The notes under the pieces were generated by a model. It saw only the letters and a program-made list of their open reading frames with translations. It did not search any database and was not told where the DNA came from. From positions 1 through 64,000 of the forward strand of contig NZ_FNUJ01000021.1 of the NCBI RefSeq assembly GCF_900107925.1: a DNA stretch of 64,000 nt, read 5' to 3'. Shown here piece after piece: positions 15,825 through 24,438 of the stretch. The translations under genes and the position numbers were made by a program. Every line of letters starts with the position of its first letter. Positions within the stretch are counted from its first letter, which is position 1. This stretch comes from Amycolatopsis pretoriensis. GTDB taxonomy: Bacteria; Actinomycetota; Actinomycetes; Mycobacteriales; Pseudonocardiaceae.

Positions 15825-17162
15825 TCAAGCGAAGCGTCGCGGGAACAGGTGCAGCGGGTCGTACCGTGCTTTCGCCTCGGCGAGTGCCGCTTGTGCTGTG
15901 CCGAGGTGGCGCGTCCAGTCGGCTTCCGTGAAGGGGATTGCCCCGGTGGGGTAGCTGGTACCTCCCAGGCCGAGGGCGGCCTCGTACCAGCGCCGGTTCG
16001 CGGCGACCATGTTCTGGGTCGTCACTGCGTCCGTGGCGAAGCGAAGCCCGGCGACCAGGTAGACCGTGCTGGTCTCAGGGTGTCGGAAGAGTTGGGTGCC
16101 GAAAGCTGCGGTGGTCATCGGGTAGATGAGGATCAGCCCGGACGCACCCAGGTCGGTCGTCACGAGGTCGGCCATGACCTCGCTCATGAACGCGTCGACC
16201 TGCGCATCGGGCAGGAGCAAGTTGGGCCAGGGATGCGGGGCCTGCCATTCGCCGGTGCCCTCGAGGTACGTCACGGTCTCGTCGAGGCGCGTGGCGAACT
16301 CCCAGTAGCTCAGGTCCTCGACCTTGTCCCTGGAGGCCACGAAGCCGATCCCCGAAGTGAGCAGATCATCGGCCAGCTCGTGAGGCGGCGTGTAGTACGA
16401 GGCGACGTCGAGCATGTAGATCCAGCCGTCCGGGGTCGGCAGGATCTCTCCCTGCAGGAAGTCGAATCGACCGTCGGCGAGCAGCCTACGTTGGCTGGCG
16501 AACAGCTCTTCGATGGTGGGGTAGTAGACCTTGAAGCGCCGCACACGCTCGGGCGCCGGGATCAACGGCAGAGTGGCTCGCACAATGACTCCGCACTGAC
16601 CGAATCCGCCCAGCACCGCGTGGAAGAGGTCGGGAAGCTCCGCCGGTGAGCAGTGTCGGAGAACTCCGTCGGCAGTGACGACGTCGAGAGCCAGCGCGTT
16701 GTCCGTCTGGACTCCGTACCGATGGCTGGTACCGCCGATTCCACCCACCGACAGAGTGCCGCCGACAGACGTGCCCAAGTAGTCGGTGAGGACTCGCGGA
16801 GTCAGTCCGTGCTGGAGCGTGCGTGCGAGAAGTGAGTTCCAAGTCGCGCCGGCGCCGACGGTCACCTGGTCGTCGGTGAGGTCGTGAACCTCGTCCAGGG
16901 CGGTCAGGTCGATGACCAAGCCGTCGAGCACCTGGGCCTGCCCCAGGCTGGTGTGCCCGCACCCCCGGGGTACGACGGGGACATCGCTGGCCGCGGCGAC
17001 AGGCAAGACGGTTTCGATGTCGGCGGCGGACTTGGCGTGGAGAACAGCGAGCGGCGGATGGTTGACGATGCCACCGAAGTCGGCTGCAGCGAAGGCTGTC
17101 GCGGCGGAGTCGGTGACCACCGTGCCGTCGAGATTCAGGTGGGAGAAAGGGTTCGAAGTCAC
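15825..17162 (-). CDS. FAD-binding oxidoreductase, cytokinin-dehydrogenase-like
   Basis: 445 residues from the GTG at 17162. PCMH-type FAD domain: 'VPRGCGHTSLGQAQVLDGLV' (about 72-91), whose histidine is the position that carries covalent FAD in cytokinin dehydrogenases and berberine-type enzymes. It continues 'VGAGATWNSLLARTLQHGLT' and 'LGTSVGGTLSVGGIGGTSHR'. The C-terminal substrate domain ends 'ARYDPLHLFPRRF'. No signal peptide. The start overlaps the stop of the STAND regulator by 4 bases, so the two are co-translated; a plausible reading is that the regulator controls this enzyme's pathway. Confidence 0.85.
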   Translation of the reverse strand: MTSNPFSHLNLDGTVVTDSAATAFAAADFGGIVNHPPLAVLHAKSAADIETVLPVAAASDVPVVPRGCGHTSLGQAQVLDGLVIDLTALDEVHDLTDDQVTVGAGATWNSLLARTLQHGLTPRVLTDYLGTSVGGTLSVGGIGGTSHRYGVQTDNALALDVVTADGVLRHCSPAELPDLFHAVLGGFGQCGVIVRATLPLIPAPERVRRFKVYYPTIEELFASQRRLLADGRFDFLQGEILPTPDGWIYMLDVASYYTPPHELADDLLTSGIGFVASRDKVEDLSYWEFATRLDETVTYLEGTGEWQAPHPWPNLLLPDAQVDAFMSEVMADLVTTDLGASGLILIYPMTTAAFGTQLFRHPETSTVYLVAGLRFATDAVTTQNMVAANRRWYEAALGLGGTSYPTGAIPFTEADWTRHLGTAQAALAEAKARYDPLHLFPRRFA

Positions 17163-19411
17163 TTCGCTGCTCCGTCCTCGAGATTGGCGATGCCGGCGCG
17201 CACAACGGCTTCGGCGGGATCTCCTCGCCGTTCGAAGATGTCCGCGGCCTCTTCGAGCCGGCGACGCGCCGTGGTGTTGTCGCCGCGTGCGGTCGATGTT
17301 CGTGCGAGAGCCCAAAGGGTGTCAGCTTGGCCTTTGTCATCACACGCTGCTTGCTGAACGGAAAGGGCCGCTTCGAGCTGATTCAGCGCATCGTCGAGCA
17401 GGTCGGCGGCGAGGTAGGTCATTCCCAGTTGGTAGAGCGAGAGCCCTTCTCCGTACTTGTCGTCGATGGACCTGCAGAGTGACAGCGCACGGCCGGCGTA
17501 GCGGAGCGCGTCTTCCGTGTGCTTCTCTCCCCGGCAGAGGTCGGCGAGGTGCACCAGCGCCACCGATTCGGCGTGCTGGTCGTGCTGGCCGCGGTGAATC
17601 ACCATGCCGCGCTCGAGCGCGTTCCTGGCCGCTTCGACGTCTTCCATGTCGGCGTACGCGAGCCCGATGCCGATGTGGCACCACGCCGACCTGGTCGGTT
17701 CGCCCTCGTTCTCCAGCAGGTCCAGCCCTCGGCGAAACGCCTCGCGACCACTTTCCGGTTTTCCCAGGCCGAGTTCGACGAGGCCGAGACCGGTCAGCAT
17801 ATCGGCCTGCAGGCAGGGATCTTCCAATTTGGAAGCGGCTTCCAGGCCCAGGTGGTAGGTGCGCTCCCAAATAGTCCATGGCTTGCGGAGGTGGAAGTAG
17901 GAAAAGAGTGCTTGCGAGATGCGGGACGCAAGCTCGGGGTGCCCGATCCGGAGAGCAAGCCCGACGACCGAAGGAAAACTGGCCATCTCCCGCTCGCACC
18001 AGGCGAACGCCTCGGCGTAGCCGGGTAGCGCGGTATCGGTGCTCGGAGACCGGAATGGCTCGAGAGCGAGCCCCGCCGCGGTGGCGGTGTCGAGGTACCA
18101 CGACAGCTCACGTACTTGAGCTCTCTCGATATCTTCGGGTGAGTCGACGGCGAGAGCCTGCTCGGTCGCGTAGACGCGGAGCAGATCGTGCAGCCAGAAG
18201 TGGTCTCGGTCGGCCTCCTCGACCAGATGGCACATGGCGAGTGTGCGAAGGAGGTGCGCCGCCTGGCCGGACTCCATGTCGGCGAGTGCCGCGGCCGCCG
18301 GAACGCTGATCTCCTTGCCTGGGTGCAGACCGAGCACCCGGAACATCCGCGCTGCCGCCGTGGGCAGGGCACGGTATGACCAGGAGAAGACGGCCCGGAC
18401 GTCGGCGTCTTCGTCGGATGCGAGGGCGGCGAGCCGCTGCCGCTCTTCGGCGAGGTCTTCGGCGAGCTCGGCCAGCCGAATCGGGTGTGCGGCGATGCGC
18501 TCCGCGGCGACAGCGACAGCGAGCGGGAGGTGACCGCACCGATCGAGAACGGCTTGCGCGGCCAACGGCTCGTCGTCGACCCGTGGACCAACGACTTCAC
18601 GCAAGAAGCGGAGCGAGTCGTCCGCGGTGAAGGGAGCAAGACCCAGTTGCGTCGCCCCCGCGCGCACGACCAGACCGGTGAGCATGACCCGGCTCGTCAC
18701 CAGTACCGTGCTGCCAGCCGCACCGGGGAGCAGAGGCCGCACCTGGTCCGTAGAAACCGCGTTGTCGAGCACGACCAACATCCGGCGATCGTGCGTCATC
18801 GTGCGGAACAGCGCTGCGCGCTTCTCCTCGCTGGGCGGAACGTCCGCGGGGGTCAATCCCAGGGAAATCAGGAAGTCTTCCAAGATTTCCGCCGGGCTGG
18901 CCGGTGATTGGTGTCCCGAGTGCCCGCGAAGATCCGCGAACAGCTGACCGTCGGGGAAGCGGCCGATCTCTCGATGGGCCCAGTAGAGGGCCAGGGTCGT
19001 TTTTCCGACTCCTGGCAGTCCGTGCACGGTCGCTATCGACAGTCTGTCCGCTTTGTCGGAGACCGCGTCGAGAGCCGACAGCTGAGCGCTTCGCCCGACG
19101 AACCGGCCCGGAGCCGCCGGCAACTGTGCCGGACGCGCCACCGTAGCTTCCGAATCGCTTTGTCGTGGGCGAGGGATCAGCGCCAGCAGTTCGCCGCCGG
19201 CCTCGAGCGCGGTGTCGCAAGCCTCTGCCAGCTCCGTGGTGGCAGCGCGACGGCCGTGTTCGACGTTGGCGAGGTGAGCTCGGCTGTAGTGGGTGCGAGC
19301 GGCCAGTTCCGTCAGGGAAAGGCCGCGGGCGACGCGCACATCCCGAAGCTCGGTTCCGAAAGTCTTTCGTTTTTCGACTTCCGTTCTCCGCGTTTCATGT
19401 TTCTGATACAT
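17159..19411 (-). CDS. AfsR-like STAND regulator (XRE HTH, NB-ARC, TPR)
   Basis: 750 residues from the ATG at 19411 (AGGGGG 10 bases upstream). It has an N-terminal XRE helix-turn-helix ('LRDVRVARGLSLTELAARTH', about 20-70). An NB-ARC NTPase follows, with Walker A 'HGLPGVGKTTLALYW' (about 131) and Walker B 'RRMLVVLDNA' (about 205). Winged-helix and TPR regions with repeats of about 40 residues run to the C-terminus. Such proteins are ATP-gated switches, often pathway-specific activators. The gene is divergent from the secreted protein gene at 19760 and co-translated with the flavoenzyme gene. Confidence 0.9.
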   Translation of the reverse strand: MYQKHETRRTEVEKRKTFGTELRDVRVARGLSLTELAARTHYSRAHLANVEHGRRAATTELAEACDTALEAGGELLALIPRPRQSDSEATVARPAQLPAAPGRFVGRSAQLSALDAVSDKADRLSIATVHGLPGVGKTTLALYWAHREIGRFPDGQLFADLRGHSGHQSPASPAEILEDFLISLGLTPADVPPSEEKRAALFRTMTHDRRMLVVLDNAVSTDQVRPLLPGAAGSTVLVTSRVMLTGLVVRAGATQLGLAPFTADDSLRFLREVVGPRVDDEPLAAQAVLDRCGHLPLAVAVAAERIAAHPIRLAELAEDLAEERQRLAALASDEDADVRAVFSWSYRALPTAAARMFRVLGLHPGKEISVPAAAALADMESGQAAHLLRTLAMCHLVEEADRDHFWLHDLLRVYATEQALAVDSPEDIERAQVRELSWYLDTATAAGLALEPFRSPSTDTALPGYAEAFAWCEREMASFPSVVGLALRIGHPELASRISQALFSYFHLRKPWTIWERTYHLGLEAASKLEDPCLQADMLTGLGLVELGLGKPESGREAFRRGLDLLENEGEPTRSAWCHIGIGLAYADMEDVEAARNALERGMVIHRGQHDQHAESVALVHLADLCRGEKHTEDALRYAGRALSLCRSIDDKYGEGLSLYQLGMTYLAADLLDDALNQLEAALSVQQAACDDKGQADTLWALARTSTARGDNTTARRRLEEAADIFERRGDPAEAVVRAGIANLEDGAAK

Positions 19412-19416
19412 GAAAC
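19392..19416. promoter_or_regulatory. Perfect inverted repeat across the STAND regulator's start codon
   Basis: GTTTCATGT (19392-19400), 7 bases, ACATGAAAC (19408-19416). The right arm contains the start codon of the regulator (19411-19409), so a protein bound here, or an RNA hairpin formed here, would directly block translation or elongation. The gene product has its own helix-turn-helix, so autorepression is plausible. Confidence 0.55.
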
Positions 19417-19759
19417 AGAAACCCCCTGGTAATCGCGGTCGCTGCGGTTGATCCTGGGATGGAGGCACCGAGCGACGGATACGTACCCCTCGGCAACGAG
19501 GGTAGCGCCACCGGAGCTTCGGGACCGGAAAATCGCGGGACGCCGCGAACAAGATCGTCGTGAGGTAGACGGTCAGGTACTGAAGGTGACCTCCGCTCCG
19601 TCCGGGACCCCAAACGGGTGACATCTCGAACGGTGCACGGTTGGCGCTCTGTAGCTGCTCCGCTTCACCTCTCGGAAGTTCCACCTGTCCGCTCGGGCTG
19701 ACGCTTGCCCGAGCGTCTTGCGGCCGATTCGTCGGACCATAAAACATTTGGAGAATCAC
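19417..19759. other. Divergent intergenic region with a 9-bp hairpin
   Basis: About 340 bases between the STAND regulator (minus) and the secreted protein gene (plus). No gene is supported. A 9-bp perfect hairpin (CGCTCGGGC, 8-base loop, GCCCGAGCG; 19690-19715) lies 45 bases before the plus-strand start, without a following T run; it may be a leader structure. The region probably holds both promoters, but none is clear enough to mark. Confidence 0.45.
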
Positions 19760-20095
19760 GTGTCTTTCTCAACCTGTCTTCAGCGCGCTTCTGTTGTTGG
19801 AGCGATCGCTCTGTTGTTCAGCTGCTCTGTAGCGATGGACGCGTCTGCCCGGCCGATGCCGGAGAAAGCCGAAGCCGCCGGCTGCGGCTACATCGGGGGA
19901 GGTGAATACACGCATTGCGACAATGGTTCCGGGTCAACTGTGATGCTCGACGTCCAGGACATTTTCTTCAACGTGTTCCACTACTGCGTCGGTCCGGGAA
20001 CCACGAACCTGCAGCCGGTGATCCGCTGGCGCGTGATCGGCGCGTGGTGGAACGGCGGCGTGGGGTGCGACCCGGGGTACTACGGGCCGGCGTAA
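19760..20095 (+). CDS. Small secreted protein (DUF6355-like)
   Basis: 111 residues from the GTG at 19760 (GGAGA 6 bases upstream). It has a signal peptide with hydrophobic core 'VVGAIALLFS' and cleavage near 'AMDASA'. The mature part has four cysteines in a conserved-looking order: 'AGCGYIGGGEYTHCDNG', 'YCVGPGTTNLQP' and 'GVGCDPGY', probably two disulphides. The pattern matches small exported actinobacterial proteins I believe are classed as DUF6355; function unknown. Confidence 0.65.
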   Translation: MSFSTCLQRASVVGAIALLFSCSVAMDASARPMPEKAEAAGCGYIGGGEYTHCDNGSGSTVMLDVQDIFFNVFHYCVGPGTTNLQPVIRWRVIGAWWNGGVGCDPGYYGPA

Positions 20096-20201
20096 CGCCG
20101 CGGTGCGCCACACATTCGTGTGAACAGAGCGCAGCGCGGTCGTCGGTACGTCCACGCCCGGTTTGATGGCCTGGTCGAACTCTTGGCAGGAAGGCCGCAA
20201 A

Positions 20202-20777
20202 ATGTCCAAGAATTGCTTCCCGGTTGCATCGCTCCTGCTCGCCGTCGGTCTGGCTGGATGCGCGCGCGAAACGGAGACGCCGGCAGCCACCGCGCCGTCG
20301 GTGCAGGTTCCCCTTCCATCAGGCGCCAGGACCGTTCCGCCGGGCTCGGAAGCGTCCAGTGCAGCGCTGGCCGCGTACGAGCTCTACTGGCAGATCAGTG
20401 AGCAAGCCGGCCGCGCCCCACGCGAGAAGGACTGGCGTCCCGAGCTGGGGAAGGCGATGGCCGACCCGGCGCTGACGGACTACGTGAACGAGGTCGCCAA
20501 CCTCGCCTCGGTCCCGGCGCACACCGTCGGCCGGTACGGACGCACGCCGAAGGTGACCTCGGTGTCGCTCGGCGAACCGCCGCGAGTGGTCATCACCGAC
20601 TGCCTCGACGCCACCGACGAGCACCTGGTCAGCGACAAGGCCGGCGAGCTCGGACGCAACCTCGACCACCCGGACCAGCCGCGCCGCTACGAGTTCGAAG
20701 CTCAGGTCGTCCGCTACCCGGAGCCCGACAGGTGGCTGGTGCAGCAGGTCCAACCACGTCTGGAGAAACCATGTTGA
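20202..20777 (+). CDS. Lipoprotein
   Basis: 191 residues from the ATG at 20202 (CAGGAAGG upstream). The signal peptide ends in a lipobox, 'LLLAVGLAGC', so the cysteine should be lipidated and the protein anchored outside the membrane. The rest is a soluble domain similar in layout to small actinobacterial lipoproteins encoded beside Tad loci ('AYELYWQISEQAGRAP', 'VVITDCLDATDEHLV', 'DRWLVQQVQP'). Its stop overlaps the next start (ATGTTGA), so it belongs to the pilus operon. Confidence 0.75.
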   Translation: MSKNCFPVASLLLAVGLAGCARETETPAATAPSVQVPLPSGARTVPPGSEASSAALAAYELYWQISEQAGRAPREKDWRPELGKAMADPALTDYVNEVANLASVPAHTVGRYGRTPKVTSVSLGEPPRVVITDCLDATDEHLVSDKAGELGRNLDHPDQPRRYEFEAQVVRYPEPDRWLVQQVQPRLEKPC

Positions 20778-21658
20778 AGAGCAGTTGTGCTCTCGCCGCC
20801 GTCTTCGTCGTTGTGGCGTTGCCGCCGCCGGGGTACGGGCAAGCCGGCCCTGGCGGGTGCACCTCGACCGGGACCCGGGGGAGGTGCTGGGTGGCGGCTG
20901 CCGATCCGGGCCGCTCTGCCGGTGATTCCGGCCCTCGGCAAACAGGTACCGGGTCAGGCGAGCACTCGGGCGGACAGGGCGCTCAGCAGTCGCGATATTC
21001 GTGCACAGGCCGCCCGTGGACACCGCCGCCCGCCGGCGATCCGCTCTGGGGCGGCCACTCACCGTCCGACGGCTCGCTCAAGCTCCTGATCTGTCAAGGC
21101 GGCGGCGCTCTGCAGGGGTGGCCGCGGGTGGTGTTCACGCCGAATGGGCAGCCAGTCGTCGTCCCGCAGGTGTCGCCGGCGGAACTGGCCCAGCAGGCCA
21201 TCTCCGAGATGGGGTTGTCGGCCCCGGACATCCGGCTGGCGCCACCCGCGGACTCGCCGCACGGCGCGACCATCGGCTTCCCGGTCTGGATGTGGACCGC
21301 TCGCCGCGAGGCCACGGTGGGGCCGGTGACGCGGACCGCGAGCGCCGGCTCGATCACCGTGACCGCCACGGCCACCTTGGCCAAGGTCGACTGGTCAATG
21401 GGCGACGGGACGATGCTCAGCTGCCCCGGTCCCGGCACCGAGTTCACCGACGACCTGGCCGGACAGCCGTCGCCGACGTGCGGACACGTCTATCGCGACC
21501 TCGTCGCCGGGGGTGTGGCCGGGATAAACGCGACGAGCCGCTGGGAGATCCGCTGGTCGGGCGGTGGGCAGAGCGCGTTCCGGACGATGGCGCTTACCTC
21601 GTCGACGCAGCTGCCGGTCCGGGAGATCCGAACCTTGAACACTCGGGGCCCGCGATGA
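20771..21658 (+). CDS. Secreted Tad-locus protein with PKD-like domain
   Basis: 295 residues. A signal peptide (MLKSSCALAAVFVVVALPPP) is followed by a Gly/Ser-rich low-complexity segment, and then a domain with 'VDWSMGDGTMLSCPGPGTEF' and 'PTCGHVYRDL'. This recalls the PKD-like fold (x-W-D-x-G-D-G-T, H-x-Y) seen in secreted proteins that precede Flp-pilus genes in Streptomyces and Amycolatopsis. Overlaps both neighbours by 4-7 bases. Confidence 0.7.
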   Translation: MLKSSCALAAVFVVVALPPPGYGQAGPGGCTSTGTRGRCWVAAADPGRSAGDSGPRQTGTGSGEHSGGQGAQQSRYSCTGRPWTPPPAGDPLWGGHSPSDGSLKLLICQGGGALQGWPRVVFTPNGQPVVVPQVSPAELAQQAISEMGLSAPDIRLAPPADSPHGATIGFPVWMWTARREATVGPVTRTASAGSITVTATATLAKVDWSMGDGTMLSCPGPGTEFTDDLAGQPSPTCGHVYRDLVAGGVAGINATSRWEIRWSGGGQSAFRTMALTSSTQLPVREIRTLNTRGPR

Positions 21659-22320
21659 CGACGCGGGTGCAGCAGCTGCGCGGCGTTCCGGATGCCCCGC
21701 CTCCGGCGCCGGTTGCGCTCCGGCCGCCACGACGTCGTCGCTCCAAGCTGCTCGTTCTGCTCGGCGTCCTGCTGTGCGCGCTGTCCGCCGCCGGGATCGT
21801 CTGGGTCTTCCGCGCGACCGACGAAGCGGTCGCCGCCGTCGGTGTCGCCCGGCCGGTCCGCTACGGCGAGGTCATCACCGCCGAGGCGCTGCGCGAGGTT
21901 CAGGTCCGGCCCGATCCCGGCGTCAGGCCCTTGCGGTGGGAGCGGCGGTTCGACGTCGTCGGCCGGACGTCGCCGACTGATCTGCAGCCGGGCGAGATCG
22001 TGACGCCCGACGCGGTGACGGACTCCGTGGCCGTGCCGGGCGCCGGACAGCAGTTGATCGGCGTGCCGGTGAAGCCGGGGCAACTGCCCGCGGCACCCCT
22101 GCAGCCTCGCCAGCCGATCCTTCTCGTTCCGGCCGGCGTCGTGGGCACCACCGCGGAAGCGTGGCCGCCGGTACGCGGCGCGGTGATCAGCGTGAGCGAC
22201 CGCGATGCGACCTCCACCCAGGTGATCGACGTCGTCGTACCCGAAGCGAACGGCGTCCAGCTGGCTTCTCGGGCCTCGGCCGGCGGTGTCGCCATCGTCG
22301 TGCTGCCGAAGGACCGGTGA
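21655..22320 (+). CDS. SAF-domain protein (RcpC/CpaB-like)
   Basis: 221 residues: a basic cytosolic N-terminus, one membrane helix (about 31-50, 'LLVLLGVLLCALSAAGIVWV') and an extracytoplasmic SAF domain ('AVGVARPVRYGEVITAEALR', 'TDLQPGEIVTPDAV'). In Tad systems RcpC/CpaB proteins of this type help assemble the pilus across the envelope. Overlaps the preceding gene (ATGA) and the next (GTGA). Confidence 0.82.
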   Translation: MTTRVQQLRGVPDAPPPAPVALRPPRRRRSKLLVLLGVLLCALSAAGIVWVFRATDEAVAAVGVARPVRYGEVITAEALREVQVRPDPGVRPLRWERRFDVVGRTSPTDLQPGEIVTPDAVTDSVAVPGAGQQLIGVPVKPGQLPAAPLQPRQPILLVPAGVVGTTAEAWPPVRGAVISVSDRDATSTQVIDVVVPEANGVQLASRASAGGVAIVVLPKDR

Positions 22321-23123
22321 TCGACGTGCTTATCTCCTTCATCTCGGTGAACGGCAGCCCCGGCGTCTCGACGGCAGCGCTGGCGCTGGGCTGGGTCTGG
22401 CCACGGCACGCCGTCGTCGCCGAGTGCGACCCGATCGGCGGACGCGCGCTCACCGTGTTCGACCCCGACGGCATTCACGGACGAACCGGCGTCTTCGAGC
22501 TGATGCTCCAAGCGCGGACCATGCCGCTGCACCGGGCGATGTCCAGCCAGCTGCTCGTCCTGCCAGACGGCACTGGCCGTCATCACCTCTTGTCCGGCGT
22601 CAGCTCGCCGCGCGAAGCCGACAGCCTGGATTGGCGAGGGCTCACCTCGTTGTTCCTGGACCTGGAGACCGTCGACGTCCTCGCGGACTGCGGACGGTTC
22701 CGCAGTCGGGCCACCGCGGCCGCGGTGCTGTCGGAGGCCGATCTGGTCGTGGCGGTCGTGCGCAACTCCCGCGGTTCACTGCAAGCCCTCGCGAAGGCAG
22801 CAGATGTCGTCCGTGAGGAGCACGGCGTCTTCGACGACGAAGGGCTCGTCGTCCTGGTCGCCGACCCGGACCCGCGGATCCACCAGCGCTATCCGCACGG
22901 CGAGATCGGGAAGGAACTCGGTCTCCACGTCGTCGGCGCTCTGCCCTGGGACCCGATCAGCGCGGCGCAGTTCTCCGACCTGCATCGGCCCGGCCGGAAA
23001 TTCGAGACGTCGCCACTGCTGACCCACGCGCGGAAGACGGCCGACGAGGTCGGTCGCCGCGCGATGGAACGGATGAGCTGGCTTCGGAAGCGACCGCCGG
23101 TGGTGAACGACAATGTCCGTTGA
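22317..23123 (+). CDS. TadZ/CpaE-like MinD-family protein with degenerate P loop
   Basis: 268 residues from the GTG at 22317. It has the ParA/MinD layout: 'ISVNGSPGVSTAALALGWVW' where the deviant Walker A should be, 'AECDPIGGRAL', 'VDVLADCGRF' and 'ADLVVAVVRNS'. The P loop reads SPGVST and lacks the signature lysines (K-G-G-x-G-K-S/T), so ATP binding may be weak or lost, as in some TadZ proteins that only localise the machine. The start overlaps the SAF gene and the end overlaps tadA by 11 bases. Confidence 0.75.
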   Translation: MIDVLISFISVNGSPGVSTAALALGWVWPRHAVVAECDPIGGRALTVFDPDGIHGRTGVFELMLQARTMPLHRAMSSQLLVLPDGTGRHHLLSGVSSPREADSLDWRGLTSLFLDLETVDVLADCGRFRSRATAAAVLSEADLVVAVVRNSRGSLQALAKAADVVREEHGVFDDEGLVVLVADPDPRIHQRYPHGEIGKELGLHVVGALPWDPISAAQFSDLHRPGRKFETSPLLTHARKTADEVGRRAMERMSWLRKRPPVVNDNVR

Positions 23124-24438
23124 CGTCGCAGGCATCGACGAGATCGTCGACCGGGTGCAGCAGCGCTTAGCGCCGCTTGTGCAGCAGAAGATCGCATCGG
23201 GAGAGCGGGACGAACGTGCGGTCGCGGAGATCCTGCTCGACGACGTCCTCTCGGCGGTCGTCAAGGAGTGGGCGGGATCCGGACGCCCGTTCCTCGACTT
23301 CGAGCAAGAGCAAGCGGTCCGGTCCGGTGTGCTGGCGGAGATGTTCGGCCTCGGCCGGCTGGAGGCTTTGCTGGCCGACGACGAGGTCGAGAACATCGAC
23401 ATCATCGGCTGCGACCCGGTGTGGCTGTCCTACCACGACGGCCGCGTCGGGCGCGCGCCACGGATCGCGCCGACCGACGCGGCCGTTGTTCAGTGGTTGC
23501 AGCGGATCGCCGCCCGGAAGGGCCGGACCGAGCACACGATCAACGACGCCCGGCCGCTGCTCAACATGGAACTGCCCGGCGGGGAACGGTTGGCCGCGGC
23601 GATCGGCGTCACCGACCGGCCGCACGTCTCGATCCGCAGGCACCGGCTCTCCACCGCCGGCCTAGAAGCCCTGCGCCAACGCGGCATGCTCTCCACCGCA
23701 CAGCTGGCGCTCCTGCGCGCAGCTGTGCGAGCCGAGAAGAACATCGTCATCTGCGGACGGCAGAAGGCAGGAAAGACCACGCTGCTGCGGGCCCTGTGCT
23801 GGGAAGTCCCGGCCACCGAGCGCTTCGCCACGCTGGAAACCGAGTTCGAACTCGGCCTGCACCGCCATCGTGACCGGTTCCCCGCCGTCGTCGCGTTCGA
23901 GGAGCGGGAGGGCAACACCGAGCGTTGGGAGAACGGCCGGCCGGTCGGCGGAGTCGACTTGCCTCGGCTCGTCTGGCAGTCGCTGCGGATGCACACCGCG
24001 CGCACGGTCGTCGGCGAGGTCCGTGGCGGTGAAATCGTCCCGATGCTCAACGCTCTCGCCGCCGGCGGTGCGGGGTCGCTGTCCACGTTGCACGCGCGCA
24101 GCGCGGCGCAGGCCATCCATCGCATGGTGCTGCTGTGCTTGGAGACGAATGCGGCGTGGACTCCCGAGTTCGCCTACGAGGTCGTCGCGAACACCATCGA
24201 TCTGATCGTTCACGTCGACCTCGTGCAGAAGCCGGGGCGTCTCGATCGTCACGTCGCCGAAGTCGTCTCCGTCGAGCCGGGGGAGTACGGGCGCCCGGCT
24301 CGTACCTCCCTCTTCGCCCCCGAGCCGACCGGCAATCTGCCGACCGACATCGAGGACTACGAGCGTGGCGGCTTCGACCGAACCTGGCTGACCAACGGCG
24401 GCGACGGCGGCTGGCTGACCGAGCGGAGCCGACGATGA
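23113..24438 (+). CDS. tadA: TadA/CpaF pilus assembly ATPase
   Basis: 441 residues, a type II/IV secretion ATPase. N-terminal domain 'LEALLADDEVENIDIIGCDP' and 'LNMELPGGERLAAAIGVTDR'. Walker A is 'ICGRQKAGKTTLL' (about 213), a slightly altered but complete G-x4-G-K-T. The Walker B/His-box region is 'ARTVVGEVRGGEIVPMLNAL' with 'GSLSTLHARSA' (about 298-325). It powers pilin assembly at the inner face of the membrane, working with TadB and TadC. Overlaps tadB by 4 bases. Confidence 0.95.
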   Translation: MSVDVAGIDEIVDRVQQRLAPLVQQKIASGERDERAVAEILLDDVLSAVVKEWAGSGRPFLDFEQEQAVRSGVLAEMFGLGRLEALLADDEVENIDIIGCDPVWLSYHDGRVGRAPRIAPTDAAVVQWLQRIAARKGRTEHTINDARPLLNMELPGGERLAAAIGVTDRPHVSIRRHRLSTAGLEALRQRGMLSTAQLALLRAAVRAEKNIVICGRQKAGKTTLLRALCWEVPATERFATLETEFELGLHRHRDRFPAVVAFEEREGNTERWENGRPVGGVDLPRLVWQSLRMHTARTVVGEVRGGEIVPMLNALAAGGAGSLSTLHARSAAQAIHRMVLLCLETNAAWTPEFAYEVVANTIDLIVHVDLVQKPGRLDRHVAEVVSVEPGEYGRPARTSLFAPEPTGNLPTDIEDYERGGFDRTWLTNGGDGGWLTERSRR

